Shown here: positions 31,680 through 42,236 of the stretch, in pieces
Layout of the letters: each line of letters begins with the position of its first letter
How positions within the stretch are numbered: the stretch's first letter is position 1
Assembly: GCF_014400405.1 (NCBI RefSeq)
Contig: NZ_CP060496.1
Location: forward strand, 868,001-932,000
Origin: Brachybacterium sp. Z12
GTDB lineage: Bacteria > Actinomycetota > Actinomycetes > Actinomycetales > Dermabacteraceae
Reading direction: 5' to 3'
DNA length: 64,000 bases
Position numbers and translations under genes: made by a program
The notes under the pieces: model-generated
What the model was told of the DNA's origin: nothing
What the model saw: the letters and a program-made list of their open reading frames with translations, nothing else
Database searches by the model: none

Positions 31680-32357
31680 TCAGGAAGCGCTGACCACCGG
31701 GACGCCCTCGGAGGGCTGCACCACCACGAAGCCCGGCCCGTGGAAGCCGAGCTGGAAGGACTCGCCGGAGCCGCGGCCGATCAGCGAGCCCATCTTGAAG
31801 TCGTTCTTGATCTGCGGCTGGAGGTTCGCCGACCAGCACACCGCGGCCTGGGGATCCACGAAGGTGGGCTGCTGGGAGCAGTCCAGCAGCATCGGCGGAC
31901 CGTCGGAGGTGACGGCGACCATGCCCTGGCCCTGCAGGAACAGGTTGAACAGCCCGCCGGCCATGAAGCCCGCACCGCCGAGCGACTTGATATCCCACTG
32001 GATCGAGCTGTCGAAGGCGAGCATGTTCTTGGTGTTCAGCGTGAGGGCCTCGCCTTCGAGCTGGATCAGGAAGATCTCGTTGTTCTGGCGGGCGTAGAAG
32101 ATCTCGCCGTCGCCGCGGGTGCGCATCATGTTCCCGCCCTCGCCGGTGGCCATCTTCTTCAGCAGCTTCATGCCGCCACCGGATCCCTGGTACGAGAAGT
32201 CCATCTGTCCCTGGTAGGCGACCATCGCGCCGGCGGCGGAGATGATCTCCGGCGACTGCGGGTTCAGGGCGCAACGCAGCATCTTGTTGGACTGCAGCGC
32301 CCATCGGTCGTTGGTCTGGCGCTCCTGATTGGAGGCATCGAACAGGTTCGAACGCAT
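31680..32357 (-). CDS. AIM24 family protein
   Basis: 225 residues of beta-rich DUF124/AIM24 fold (EIISAAGAMVAYQGQMDFSY, IFYARQNNEIFLIQLEGEAL, GPGFVVVQPSEG). Glycine-rich turns and the TRGDGEIF motif are typical. Bacterial AIM24 proteins have no settled function; the eukaryotic homologue helps mitochondrial architecture. It lies 35 bases upstream of the ATP-grasp gene on the same strand and is divergent from the kinase. Intact. Confidence 0.82.
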   Translation of the reverse strand: MRSNLFDASNQERQTNDRWALQSNKMLRCALNPQSPEIISAAGAMVAYQGQMDFSYQGSGGGMKLLKKMATGEGGNMMRTRGDGEIFYARQNNEIFLIQLEGEALTLNTKNMLAFDSSIQWDIKSLGGAGFMAGGLFNLFLQGQGMVAVTSDGPPMLLDCSQQPTFVDPQAAVCWSANLQPQIKNDFKMGSLIGRGSGESFQLGFHGPGFVVVQPSEGVPVVSAS

Positions 32358-32565
32358 GGCGCTTGGGCCCTTCCCTCGCTCACGGATGCCGGGCGGCCTC
32401 CGCCCTGCACTGCGACGCCCACCGCGCCGCGGCCCGATCGTCTCACGGCGGAACCGGCGTCATGGCCTCCGGACCCCGTGTCGAGGGTGTCTTCGGGGTG
32501 CGGAGGCTGTGGGGGAGCGGTGAATCGAGCATGCTGCGCCGCACGGGCCTCGTAGCATGGCGAGC

Positions 32566-34523
32566 ATGGCCCAGTCCCGCACCTCCCGCCGCGAAGCCCG
32601 CGACCCACGGCTGACCGCGCTCGCCGAGGAATCCGGTTACGAGATCGTCGGGCGGATCGGTGCCGGGGGATGGGGATCGTCTACCGCGCGCACGACGCCG
32701 ACGGGAACGATGTGGCCATCAAGCTGCTCCGCCACGAGATCGCGGACGATCCACGGGCTCGCGAACGCCTGGCTCGTGAGGTCGCCGCGCAGAAGCTGGT
32801 GCGCAACGACAACATCGTGCGGATCCTCGACGCGGAGCTCGACTCCTCGGACGCCTTCGTGGTCACCGAGTTCATCCCCGGGCCACGCTCGAGGACGCGG
32901 TGCGCTCCCACGGCGGGCTGCACCCCGAGGCGGTGCGGGAGATCGGCCTGGTGATGGGGAGACCCTCCACGCCATCCACGCCTCCGGGGTGATCCACCGA
33001 GACCTCAAGCCCAGCAACGTGATGCTGCGCGGCGCCGACGAGGACGATCTGACGGGCTTCGATCCCGACGGGGACCGGCTGGACCCGGTGGTCATCGACT
33101 TCGGCATCGCGATCGCGGCCGAGGAATCACGCCTGACCTCCACCGGCCTGGTGATGGGCACGGCCGCCTACCTCGATCCCGAGGTGATCCGCACTGACCA
33201 CACCGGCGAGGCGGGGGACTGGTGGGCGTGGGCGGCGCTGCTGTCCTTCGCCGCGACCGGGCGCGAGCCCTTCGGCAGCGGCCGAGCCGACCTGGTGTTC
33301 TTGCGGGCCGAGCGCGGCGAGATCGACGTCGAGGGGCTCCCCACCGAGCTCGCGGCCTGGCTGCGCACCGCCCTGCAATCCGATCCCGCGAAGCGCCCGG
33401 CCCCCGAGGACCTCATCGCACGTCTCGTGGAGCTCGACCTCGCGTCGTACGACGATCCCGGCGAGACGGAGCTGCTCGGCGTCGTCGGCAGCACCGCCGT
33501 GCTGCCGACGGTCGGGGCCGCGGGTGCCGACGGCGAGCCCACCGCCGACAACGCCGTCGAGCCCGCATCGGTGGACGCCGACGAGCAGCGCACCGAGATG
33601 CTCCCGACCATTCCCGGCGCCGAGGAGCAGCCCACCGAGGCGCTGCCGCGGATCACGACCCCGGCGGAACCGGTCACCGAGGCGCTGCCGATCTCCGGCC
33701 CGCCCACCAGGGCGCTGCCCGTGATGCCCCCGCCTGCGAGCGCACCCCAGCAGCTGTCTCCGCCGCAGCATGCGCCGTGGCAGCAGCACGCACCGCAGCA
33801 GTACGCACCGCAGCAGACCGCCCCGTTCGCGCAGCCGCCCGTGCAGGCGCAGCCGGTCCAGCAGCTGCCCCGGGGTATCCGGCTACCGCCGGGGGCCCGA
33901 TGGCGCCCCACAGCCCATGGCCCCAGCCGCCTCCGCGCCGCCCGCTGCTGGTGTGGATCGGACACCTGCTGATCGTGTCCCTCGCCGCGATCGCGCCTTA
34001 CGTCGCGCTGGCGATGCTGCTCGGCCTGGGCGCGCTCGCCCGCACCTGGGAGAGGTCCCACCACGCGGTGGCGGCGCAGCGGATGCGCGGGGCCACCGGC
34101 TCCGGACCGCACTGGAGGGCCGGCCTCGCCAGCCCCTTCCGCTTCCTGCTGGGGCTGCTCGAGATCGTGCTCCAAGCCCTGTTCCCGCTGATCCTGGGGT
34201 TGCTGGTGGGGATCGCCGTCGATGCCGGCTGGACCCTGCTGCAGGGCTCCGCCCCACCCGACGCCGTGGCCTTCGGCACCGCGATGGCGATCACCCTGCT
34301 GATCACCTGGGTGGGGCTCGGCAGCCGCACCACCCGCAACGGGGCGCACCGGATGCTGGACGCCGCCGCGCCGGACATGCTCTGGGGCGGGGTGGTGCTC
34401 GGACTGCTCCTGCTGCTGCTGGGCGCGGTGATCTTCACCCTGCTCGCGCGGGAAGGGATGGTCGACTACTTCCCCTTCCCGAGCGGACCTCGACTGGATG
34501 ACATCGCCCTCTGGCGGCGTTGA
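32566..34523 (+). CDS. Membrane Ser/Thr protein kinase (frameshifted four times)
   Basis: About 650 residues. Reading across single-base losses near 32667, 32882, 32958 and 33880 gives a complete kinase: Gly loop GRIGAGGMGIVYRA, VAIK lysine, HRDLKPSN catalytic loop, VIDFGIA and GTAAYLDPE. A long Pro/Gln/Thr-rich linker with 'TEMLPT/TEALP'-type repeats follows, then a C-terminal domain with at least four membrane segments. There are no PASTA repeats, so this is not PknB. Start 32566 is preferred over 32557 because TAGCAT ends 7 bases upstream. TEALP/TRALP threonines may be autophosphorylation sites (inference). Confidence 0.82.
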
Positions 34524-34647
34524 TCCCCGCCCGGAGGGGACCATCACGTGAGGTGCCCCATCCGTGCCCGCGCCGTCCAGGTCGGGACCGTTAAACTCTC
34601 CACGATCCATCACCCACCGCAGCCCCGGAGCGGGGCGAGGAGAATCC

Positions 34648-35478
34648 ATGGCCGCGTCCGGTTCGTCCAAGTCAGCGCAGGAGCGCCGCGAAGCGCAGCG
34701 GGAGACGCTGCGCAAGCAACGCCAGGCGGAGCTCAAGCGCCAGCGCACCGTGCGCACGGTCGTGATCGCTGCGATCACCGTGGTCGCACTCGTGCTCGCG
34801 GCGGGGGTGGGACTGCTGATCTATCGCTCGATGCAGCCGGCGGGACCGGTGGCGACCCCTGAGGGGATGAGTGCCGAGCAGCCCTATCTATATCTCGCGC
34901 TCGGCGCCCCGGAGGACTCCGGTGCACCGGTGGTGGAGGTCCACCTCGACTTCATGTGCCCCCACTGCGGCGGCTTCGAGGAGATCAACTCCGAGGACCT
35001 CGCCACGATGGTCGAGAACGAGGAGGCGAGCGTGCGCGTGGTGCCGCGCCGCTTCATGGATCCGCAGTCCACCTCAGGTGACTTCTCCTCCCGTGCCGCC
35101 AACGCGCTGGTCTCCGTCTACGCGGATGACCCCGCCAACGCCCTGGCGTTCCAGAAGCTGGTGTTCGCCAACCAGCCTGCTCAGGGCACGGAGGGTCTGA
35201 GCAACGAGCAGCTGTGGGCCTTCGCCGAAGAGGTAGGTGCCTCCGAGCAGGTGCAGGCCGACATCGACGCCAAGACCTACCAGCCGTGGGTGCGCCAGGT
35301 CGCAGAGCCTCACGGCGAGGAGACCGGCGGCGGCACCCCGTACGTCGAGATCGACGGCACCACCTACGAGGAATGGTCCACGCCGGGCGCTCTGCGCGAA
35401 GCGGTGCTGGCCGCAGGCGGCGGCCCGGCCCCGTCCGACGGCGGAGGGGCCGCGCCCTCCGACGGAGGTGAGGGCTGA
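34648..35478 (+). CDS. Membrane-anchored DsbA-like thioredoxin-fold protein
   Basis: 276 residues. A basic, coiled-coil-prone N-terminus (QERREAQRETLRKQRQAELK) leads to one membrane helix (TVVIAAITVVALVLAAGVG), so the catalytic domain is outside the membrane. The redox motif is CPHC (FMCPHCGGFEE), and the cis-Pro region is GGTPYVEI. It should oxidise or isomerise disulfides in exported proteins. The C-terminus has a short Gly/Pro/Ser repeat (PAPSDGGGAAPSDGG). GAGGAG precedes the ATG, and TAAACT at about 34592 is a plausible -10. Intact. Confidence 0.88.
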   Translation: MAASGSSKSAQERREAQRETLRKQRQAELKRQRTVRTVVIAAITVVALVLAAGVGLLIYRSMQPAGPVATPEGMSAEQPYLYLALGAPEDSGAPVVEVHLDFMCPHCGGFEEINSEDLATMVENEEASVRVVPRRFMDPQSTSGDFSSRAANALVSVYADDPANALAFQKLVFANQPAQGTEGLSNEQLWAFAEEVGASEQVQADIDAKTYQPWVRQVAEPHGEETGGGTPYVEIDGTTYEEWSTPGALREAVLAAGGGPAPSDGGGAAPSDGGEG

Positions 35479-35521
35479 GACCCTGAAGCCTGGAGGGCGC
35501 TGATTCCCTCTACACTGCTTC

Positions 35522-35547
35522 GGACCGGCCGATTCGTCGGCCGGTCC
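35522..35547 (+). terminator. Perfect UUCG-capped hairpin between the DsbA-like gene and tRNA-Thr
   Basis: GGACCGGCCGA-TTCG-TCGGCCGGTCC is an 11-bp perfect stem ending 3 bases before the tRNA. TACACT at 35511-35516 sits just upstream as a possible -10, so the hairpin may be the 5' leader of the tRNA transcript and not only a terminator. Confidence 0.55.
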
Positions 35548-35550
35548 TCC

Positions 35551-35622
35551 GCTGGAGTGGCGCAACGGTAGCGCACCTGTCTTGTAAACAGGTGGTTGCG
35601 GGTTCGATTCCCGTCTCCAGCT
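35551..35622 (+). tRNA. tRNA-Thr (TGT anticodon)
   Basis: 72 bases form a full cloverleaf: acceptor GCTGGAG/CTCCAGC, D-arm around GCGCAACGGTAGCGC, anticodon stem CCTGT/ACAGG with loop CTTGTAA, and a T-arm containing GGTTCGATTCC. The anticodon TGT (35583-35585) reads ACA. No CCA is encoded; the discriminator base is T. Intact. Confidence 0.95.
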
Positions 35623-35685
35623 CTCTGATCAGGCGTTACGCCTCGATCTGCTCGGCCACCGGGCCCCCGAGGGTCGCCCCGCGGG

Positions 35686-36947
35686 TCAGAACGTCTCGTA
35701 GGTGACCTTGTTAGCCATGAATCCCTTGCCGGTCATGGTGTTCCAGCAGGTCATGCCGTCGAAACGGCTCGTGCAGGCCATGTCTCCGTAGACGGCGCTC
35801 TCGTCGTACTCGAGCGTCTGCGCTGAGTCGCTGAGGAAGGACGAGCCGCAGGCGGTGGAGGCTTCGCTGTCGGCGACCTGAAGGGAGAAGGGCCCGTCCT
35901 CCTCGCAGTCCTCGAGACCAGCATCGCCGAAGTCCCGGTCCACGAGCGAGCACGAGACGGTCTCCTCGTCCAGCAGGCAGGTGATGTTCCCGGTGGGGGA
36001 GCGCAGCTCTGTCATTTCGTGAGCGCCGTCGGGGGCGGGGGAGACCGGGTCCTCGGTCGGAGTCTCCTCGCTGGCCTCCTCGGAGGGCTCCTCGGTGGGA
36101 GCCTCCTGCTCCGTGGTCGAGCTGTCTCGCTGATAGTCCTCATCGTCCGAGGACAACCAGGCGCGGCCCACGAGGGCCAGCACGAGCACCAGCACGAGGG
36201 CGAGCAGCAGGCAGCCACCGCACGCGAACCACATCCGCCGCGAGGGGCCGGATGCCTCGTCCTGTGCCGAGGGGGCAGGGCGGCGGGAGCCGCGGCCGCG
36301 GCAGATGCGGAGGGATCCTGCGGCGCCGGTGTTCCTGCGGAGGCGTGAGACCCGGCGACAGCTGCAGCAGCGCCAGGGACAGCCGGGACGGCGTAGTCCG
36401 GATAGCCGTTCGCTGCTGGGGCTGGGGCTGGGGCTGGGGCTGGGGCTGGTGTCGGCGCCGCTGCGGGCGAGGGCTCTGCTCCGGGGGCGGGGCCGAGCGG
36501 CACCACGCCCGCATCCTGCGCGATCCTCACGGAGGGCGTCGGGGACGCCGGGGGCTCCGGAGTCGTCGTGGCAGAGGCGTCCGTGCCGCCCCAGACGTCG
36601 TCGTCGACGAAGTCGCCCCAGGCGGAGACGGCATCGGGATCCTCCGGCGCTGGCTGCGAGGAAGTGGTGGGAGACGTGTCGCCGCTCGGGGCGGGCGCAG
36701 CTTCGTCGGGCACCGCGGAGTGGAGCGCGGTCGGTTCCCCGGGCGCCGAACCGTCCCGGCTCTGCTCGTACGCCTTCTTCGCCCACGGATTCGTGGCGAG
36801 GATCCACTGGCGCGCCACCTCGGGGCACGACGGGTTCAGGACGATCAGCCTCTGCAGCTGAGGGTGGTTCTCCGTGAGCTCGAGCAGGCGCTCCGGGCTG
36901 GTGCTCGGATCACCGGCCTCCTGTGCCGCTGAACGACTTCCTGCCAC
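35686..36947 (-). CDS. LRV-domain, membrane-spanning protein with disulfide-rich C-terminal domain (frameshifted)
   Basis: About 420 residues. The N-terminus (GDPSTSPERLLELTENHPQL, RLIVLNPSCPEVARQWI) resembles a variant leucine-rich repeat helical domain. A low-complexity Pro/Ala linker with a run of Pro-Ala pairs follows, then a membrane helix (CGGCLLLALVLVLVLALVGR), an acidic stalk, and a C-terminal domain with three Cys pairs (GNITCLLDEETVSCSL.. and TSRFDGMTCWNTMTGKGF) similar to DUF6636. A missing base near 36270 breaks the frame in the linker. GTG start with GGGAG upstream. Function unknown; the layout suggests an inside-to-outside membrane protein. Confidence 0.7.
36415..36449. repeat. 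CTGGGG hexamer tandem repeat
   Basis: About six tandem copies of a 6-base unit (plus strand CTGGGG) within the LRV-protein gene, encoding alternating Pro-Ala on the minus strand. Six-base units keep frame, so copy-number change would only alter linker length. Confidence 0.8.
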
Positions 36948-37241
36948 CGGATTCTCCCTTCGTCACGCGTCGTCGGCCGCCCGCTGGTGGGGTGCGCCCG
37001 CCGCCCCCGCATCGTGCGCAGGCGTCGTGTCGACCCTCGAGAATGGCACACCGGAGGAGACACAGGCACGGGTGCGCCCGCTCACCGGACACAGATCACG
37101 GAGACGGAGAGGTCTTCGGTGGGGAGTTCTCCCCATGTCGCGGAGCCATGGGCCCGGTTAGTCTCACCGTCTGAGCCGCGGCGGATGTCACGGCCCCACT
37201 GAGGCGGCGCCGGAAGGCGTCCCGCGAGACGAGGAGCATCC

Positions 37242-37703
37242 GTGATCATCTGGCGAGGCTGGGGATTCCTGGCGGTCGTGTACATCGCACTGTGCGCAGG
37301 TCTGCTGGGAGGGGCGCTCGGGTCGGCGATCGCGGTGGACGGCGCAGGCGGTGCGCTCGCCGGATTCGGCGTCATGATCGGCGGTGCGCTGACTGCCGTG
37401 CACGGCTGGTACCTCAACATCGTGCGGCCCAAGGCGAAGGCCACCGAGTGGGAGCTCGCCGAGCGCCCTCGCCTCGAAGCCGCAGCCGATCAGGGGTCCC
37501 TGGTGGTCGACAGCGTCCAGCCGCGCGACCGTGCCGAGGCGGAGGCCATGATCGACAGCGTCATCGCGGATGGCCGGCGGGTGATCGGTCGTCATGGGCC
37601 GCATTCGGTGTTCTGGATCCCGATGGAGATCATCGGGATCCTCGCCCTGATCGTCGGCTTCATGCTCGGCGGGTACAACCTCTTCATGCTGGTGCTCGGC
37701 TGA
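37242..37703 (+). CDS. Small membrane protein of unknown function
   Basis: 153 residues, GTG start with GAGGAG at good spacing. Two N-terminal membrane helices ([40 protein letters not shown]), a soluble middle, and a C-terminal hydrophobic hairpin ([20 protein letters not shown]). The middle ([19 protein letters not shown]) resembles actinobacterial small membrane proteins of no known role. It is convergent with ung. Confidence 0.6.
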   Translation: MIIWRGWGFLAVVYIALCAGLLGGALGSAIAVDGAGGALAGFGVMIGGALTAVHGWYLNIVRPKAKATEWELAERPRLEAAADQGSLVVDSVQPRDRAEAEAMIDSVIADGRRVIGRHGPHSVFWIPMEIIGILALIVGFMLGGYNLFMLVLG

Positions 37704-37731
37704 GGCGCGCGGTGACCGATCTCGCTGTTGC

Positions 37732-38408
37732 TCAGTCCTGGATGCGCCAGTCGACCGGCGCCGCGCCCTGCTGCTCGAGCAGTGCGTTCGCCTGCGAGAA
37801 CGGCCGAGACCCGAAGAAGCCGCGCGAGGCGGACAGCGGGCTGGGGTGGGGGCTCGCGATATGGGGGACGTCGCCGAGCAGGGGGATCAGAGAACTGGGC
37901 GTCGCGGCCCCACAGGATCGCGACCAACGGGCCGCCGCGGGCCACCAGCGAGCGCAGCGCCTGCTCGGTGAAATCCTCCCAGCCGCGCCGACGATGAGAC
38001 GCGGGCTCACCCGGCGTCACGGTGAGCACCCGGTTCAGCAGCAGCACCCCTGGTCCTGCCACGAGGTGAGATCGCCGTGGGAGGGGCGGGGATGCCCAGA
38101 TCGCTCTCGAGCTCGGTGAAGATGTTCGTCAGCGAACGGGGTAGGGGCCGCACATCCCGCTCGACGGCGAAGGACAGCCCGATCGGATGCCCCGGCGTGG
38201 GGTACGGATCCTGGCCGACGATCAGCACCCGCACCTCGGCCAGCGGGCGGGTGAAGGCTCGCAGCACCTGCTCCCCGTCGGGAAGGTACCCGCGGCCGGC
38301 TTCCGCCTCTGAGCGCAGGAAGGATCCCAGCTCATGGAGGCGCGGCTCGGACGGCGCGAGGGCCTCGGCCCAGTCCGCGGCGAGGAGATCGGTCATCGGC
38401 AAGTGCAT
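37732..38408 (-). CDS. ung: Uracil-DNA glycosylase, family 1 (frameshifted)
   Basis: Removes uracil from DNA to start base-excision repair. About 225 residues. The catalytic motif is [16 protein letters not shown], with LLLNRVLTV in the middle and [13 protein letters not shown] at the end, all Ung hallmarks. Two single-base errors, near 38075 (a lost C before [11 protein letters not shown]) and near 37900 (an extra T), split it; the corrected protein is complete. ATG 38408 lies 6 bases after AACACT, a weaker version of the local leaderless pattern. It is divergent from the DUF3263 gene. Confidence 0.9.
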
Positions 38409-38502
38409 GCCCCCAGTGTTCCATCGCGGCCCGATCCGGTGACGCGGCTCCCACTGGACGGAGGGCGCGGCGTGCCGGACGGAGCGGCCGCGTCTCGGAC
38501 CG

Positions 38503-38508
38503 TACCCT
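38503..38508 (+). promoter_or_regulatory. -10 element of the DUF3263 gene
   Basis: TACCCT ends 6 bases before ATG 38515, consistent with a leaderless transcript. No Shine-Dalgarno sequence is present. Confidence 0.45.
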
Positions 38509-38514
38509 CGGGAC

Positions 38515-38910
38515 ATGCCCTCCGATCCTGTTCATCGCAGCCCCCGCGCCGAGCCCGGCGCCGGGGAGGAAAGCCAGCGGCACGGAGCGTCCGAGGGGCC
38601 GGCCACGCCGGCCGACACTCCCACCGCGGTGTCCGATGCGTCACTGCCGGGTCCGCAGGGCGGGCTCAGTGATCGGGACCGCCGGATCCTCGCCCTCGAG
38701 GGCCGGACCTTCCGCTACGTCGGGGCGAAGGAGAGGGCCATCCGCGAGGAGATCGGCCTGTCGAAGGTCGCCTACTACGTGCGGCTGAACGCGCTCCTCG
38801 ATGAGCCCGCGGCGCTGCGAGCCGCCCCCTCCGTGGTCAACCGTCTGCGCGGGCGTCGCACCTCCGAGGACGGCCCCGCAGAGGCCGACGGATCCCACCG
38901 GGTCGCCTGA
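38515..38910 (+). CDS. DUF3263 family protein
   Basis: 131 residues. The conserved core starts [20 protein letters not shown] and continues [20 protein letters not shown] then [11 protein letters not shown], a predicted helix-turn-helix-like domain specific to actinobacteria. The first 45 residues are disordered Pro/Ser/Glu-rich sequence. It precedes a LytR_C gene and groEL, the order seen in many actinobacteria. Possibly a small DNA-binding regulator; no target is known. Confidence 0.82.
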   Translation: MPSDPVHRSPRAEPGAGEESQRHGASEGPATPADTPTAVSDASLPGPQGGLSDRDRRILALEGRTFRYVGAKERAIREEIGLSKVAYYVRLNALLDEPAALRAAPSVVNRLRGRRTSEDGPAEADGSHRVA

Positions 38911-38960
38911 GCGGAGCCGCTCCAGGGCGTGTGCTCCGCCCCCCGCCCGTGTCGAACAGG

Positions 38961-38966
38961 TTTAAT
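38961..38966 (+). promoter_or_regulatory. -10 element of the LytR_C gene
   Basis: TTTAAT ends 6 bases before GTG 38973, another leaderless arrangement, here with a GTG start. Confidence 0.4.
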
Positions 38967-38972
38967 GGGTCC

Positions 38973-39570
38973 GTGGCTGATTCCCAGTATCCGTACCCCC
39001 GGACCGATTCGACGATGAGGCGGACGCCGTGTCCTTCCACGGCGCCCACCGCGCCGAACTGCCGTTCTGGCGGGAGAACCTGCTGTACATCATCATCATC
39101 GGCGCCGCCGCTGTGCTGCTCGTCGTGCTGCTCTTCTTCATCGGAGGCATGGGCGGCAACGGTGACGACGACCGGGCTGAGGACCCGACCAGCGCGGCCG
39201 AGCAGAGCGAGGAGGAGTCCGCTGCCGAGGAGACCGAGGCGGCGGAGGAGGAGCCTGCGCCCGAGCCGGACCTCTCCACCCCGGTCCTGGTGGTCAATGC
39301 CGGCGGCATCGACGGCCTCGCAGGCACCTGGCAGGACACCCTCGAGGGTGACGGCTGGGAGGACGTCAGCGTCGCCACCGCGGACAACCCCAGCAGGAGC
39401 CGGTGGTCTTCTATCGCGACGAGGCCGACGCCGACACCGCCCAGGCGCTCGCCGATCAGGCCGGCGCCGGCGAGGCGCGCCAGAGCGACGAGTACGACGC
39501 CCGCGTGACCCTGGTGGCCGTGACCGAGCCCGGTGACGAGGGCGACGGCGGAGGCGACGGCGAGGGCTGA
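38973..39570 (+). CDS. LytR C-terminal-domain membrane protein (frameshifted)
   Basis: About 199 residues. A short cytosolic part (MADSQYPYPRTD..) precedes one membrane helix (LLYIIIIGAAAVLLVVLLFF), an acidic stalk (AAEQSEEESAAEETEAAEEE) and a C-terminal LytR_C domain (STPVLVVNAGGIDGLAGTWQ.., EPVVFYRDEADADTAQALAD). Two missing bases, near 39010 and 39392, break it. The domain is outside the membrane, where LytR_C proteins are linked to cell-wall polymer attachment. It follows the DUF3263 gene by 62 bases. Confidence 0.8.
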
Positions 39571-39602
39571 GTCTCCGCGCCCCAGCGACAGCTGGAGCAC
39601 AT

Positions 39603-39643
39603 GAGCGGCACGGATCGACCGGGGAGGTCGGCCCGTGCCGCTC
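39603..39643 (+). terminator. Hairpin terminator after the LytR_C gene
   Basis: GAGCGGCACGG pairs with CCGTGCCGCTC, enclosing a second small stem (CGACC/GGTCG). It separates LytR_C from the groEL promoter region. Confidence 0.6.
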
Positions 39644-39716
39644 TCGGCATCCGGGCCTCGGGCGCCGCCCGAGTGCGCCGCTGCGGCATTCGGATGTGTC
39701 CGCCCGGAGCGGAGAG

Positions 39717-39742
39717 TTAGCACTCTCCCCATGGAGTGCTTA
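39717..39742 (+). promoter_or_regulatory. CIRCE element 1 (HrcA operator)
   Basis: TTAGCACTC, an 8-base spacer, then GAGTGCTTA. One mismatch to the CIRCE inverted repeat and one base short of the usual 9-base spacer. Confidence 0.85.
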
Positions 39743-39749
39743 TGATGAT

Positions 39750-41600
<1,851 letters not shown>

Positions 41601-41637
41601 TCTCCTGATCACGCCGCTCCCACCGGAGCACCGCAGG

Positions 41638-41665
41638 GCCCCGATCCTCTCCGGAGGATCGGGGC
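41638..41665 (+). terminator. groEL terminator
   Basis: GCCCCGATCCTC-TCCG-GAGGATCGGGGC, a perfect 12-bp stem with a UCCG tetraloop. A 27-of-28 match recurs at 43003-43030. Confidence 0.8.
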
Positions 41666-41676
41666 TCTTCGCTGTC

Positions 41677-42236
41677 TCAGTCCCCCAGCCCGCGGCGCGC
41701 GCCATCACGGTTCGATGCAGATCCTCGAAGGCGGCGTCGGAGCGCTCCTGGTCCCCGGTGATGATGAGCTCGGCCATGAGCCCCCGGAAGGCGCTGAGCA
41801 TCCAGGTCGCCATCGGTGCGGACTCTTCGGTGGGGCAGCCCTCGCGCTCCAGGCCCGCTGCCAATGCGCGATGACGCTCGCCCATCGAGCGTGAGACGGC
41901 TTCGCGAACCGCAGCATCGGAGAACATCGAGATCCCGGTGAGCTCGATGAACAGTCGTATGTACCGTCGACCGTGCGCTGAGCCGGCTCGCGTCCAGAGT
42001 GCGCGCAGGGGGTCCTGCTCCGTGCCCTCTGCGAGGTCGGGCTGACTCAGGGCGCCGGCGATCGTCGCGTCCACCACCTCGGCGACGAGCGTCTCGCGGT
42101 TGGCGACATGGTGCAGCAGGTTCGCATGGCTGATGCCCACCGACTGCGCGAGCGTGCGCAGGGACAGCGACCCGACACCGTGCTCGAGGATGTGCTCGGT
42201 CGCGGCGGCGATGATCTCCCCTCGGCGGTGCTCGAA
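41677..42236 (-). pseudogene. TetR-family regulator without a start codon
   Basis: About 186 residues. The helix-turn-helix region is clear (HRRGEIIAAATEHILEHGVG then SLSLRTLAQSVGISHANLLH), and the C-terminal part is a normal ligand domain. A lost base near 41700 affects only the end. Upstream of EHRRGEI no start codon of the gene remains: the frame runs straight into the reverse complement of a cutinase gene. The TetR start and its promoter seem to have been removed with the 5' end of the cutinase. It probably once controlled that enzyme. Confidence 0.6.

Noticed and set aside
32566..34523. Programmed ribosomal frameshifting in the kinase and other split genes
   Set aside because: No slippery heptamer with downstream pseudoknot was evident, the breaks are many and scattered, and most sit in G/C runs. 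Sequencing error explains them better.
36415..36449. Short tandem repeat considered as an intergenic regulatory repeat
   Set aside because: It lies within a reading frame and encodes Pro-Ala; there is no sign of independent regulatory role.
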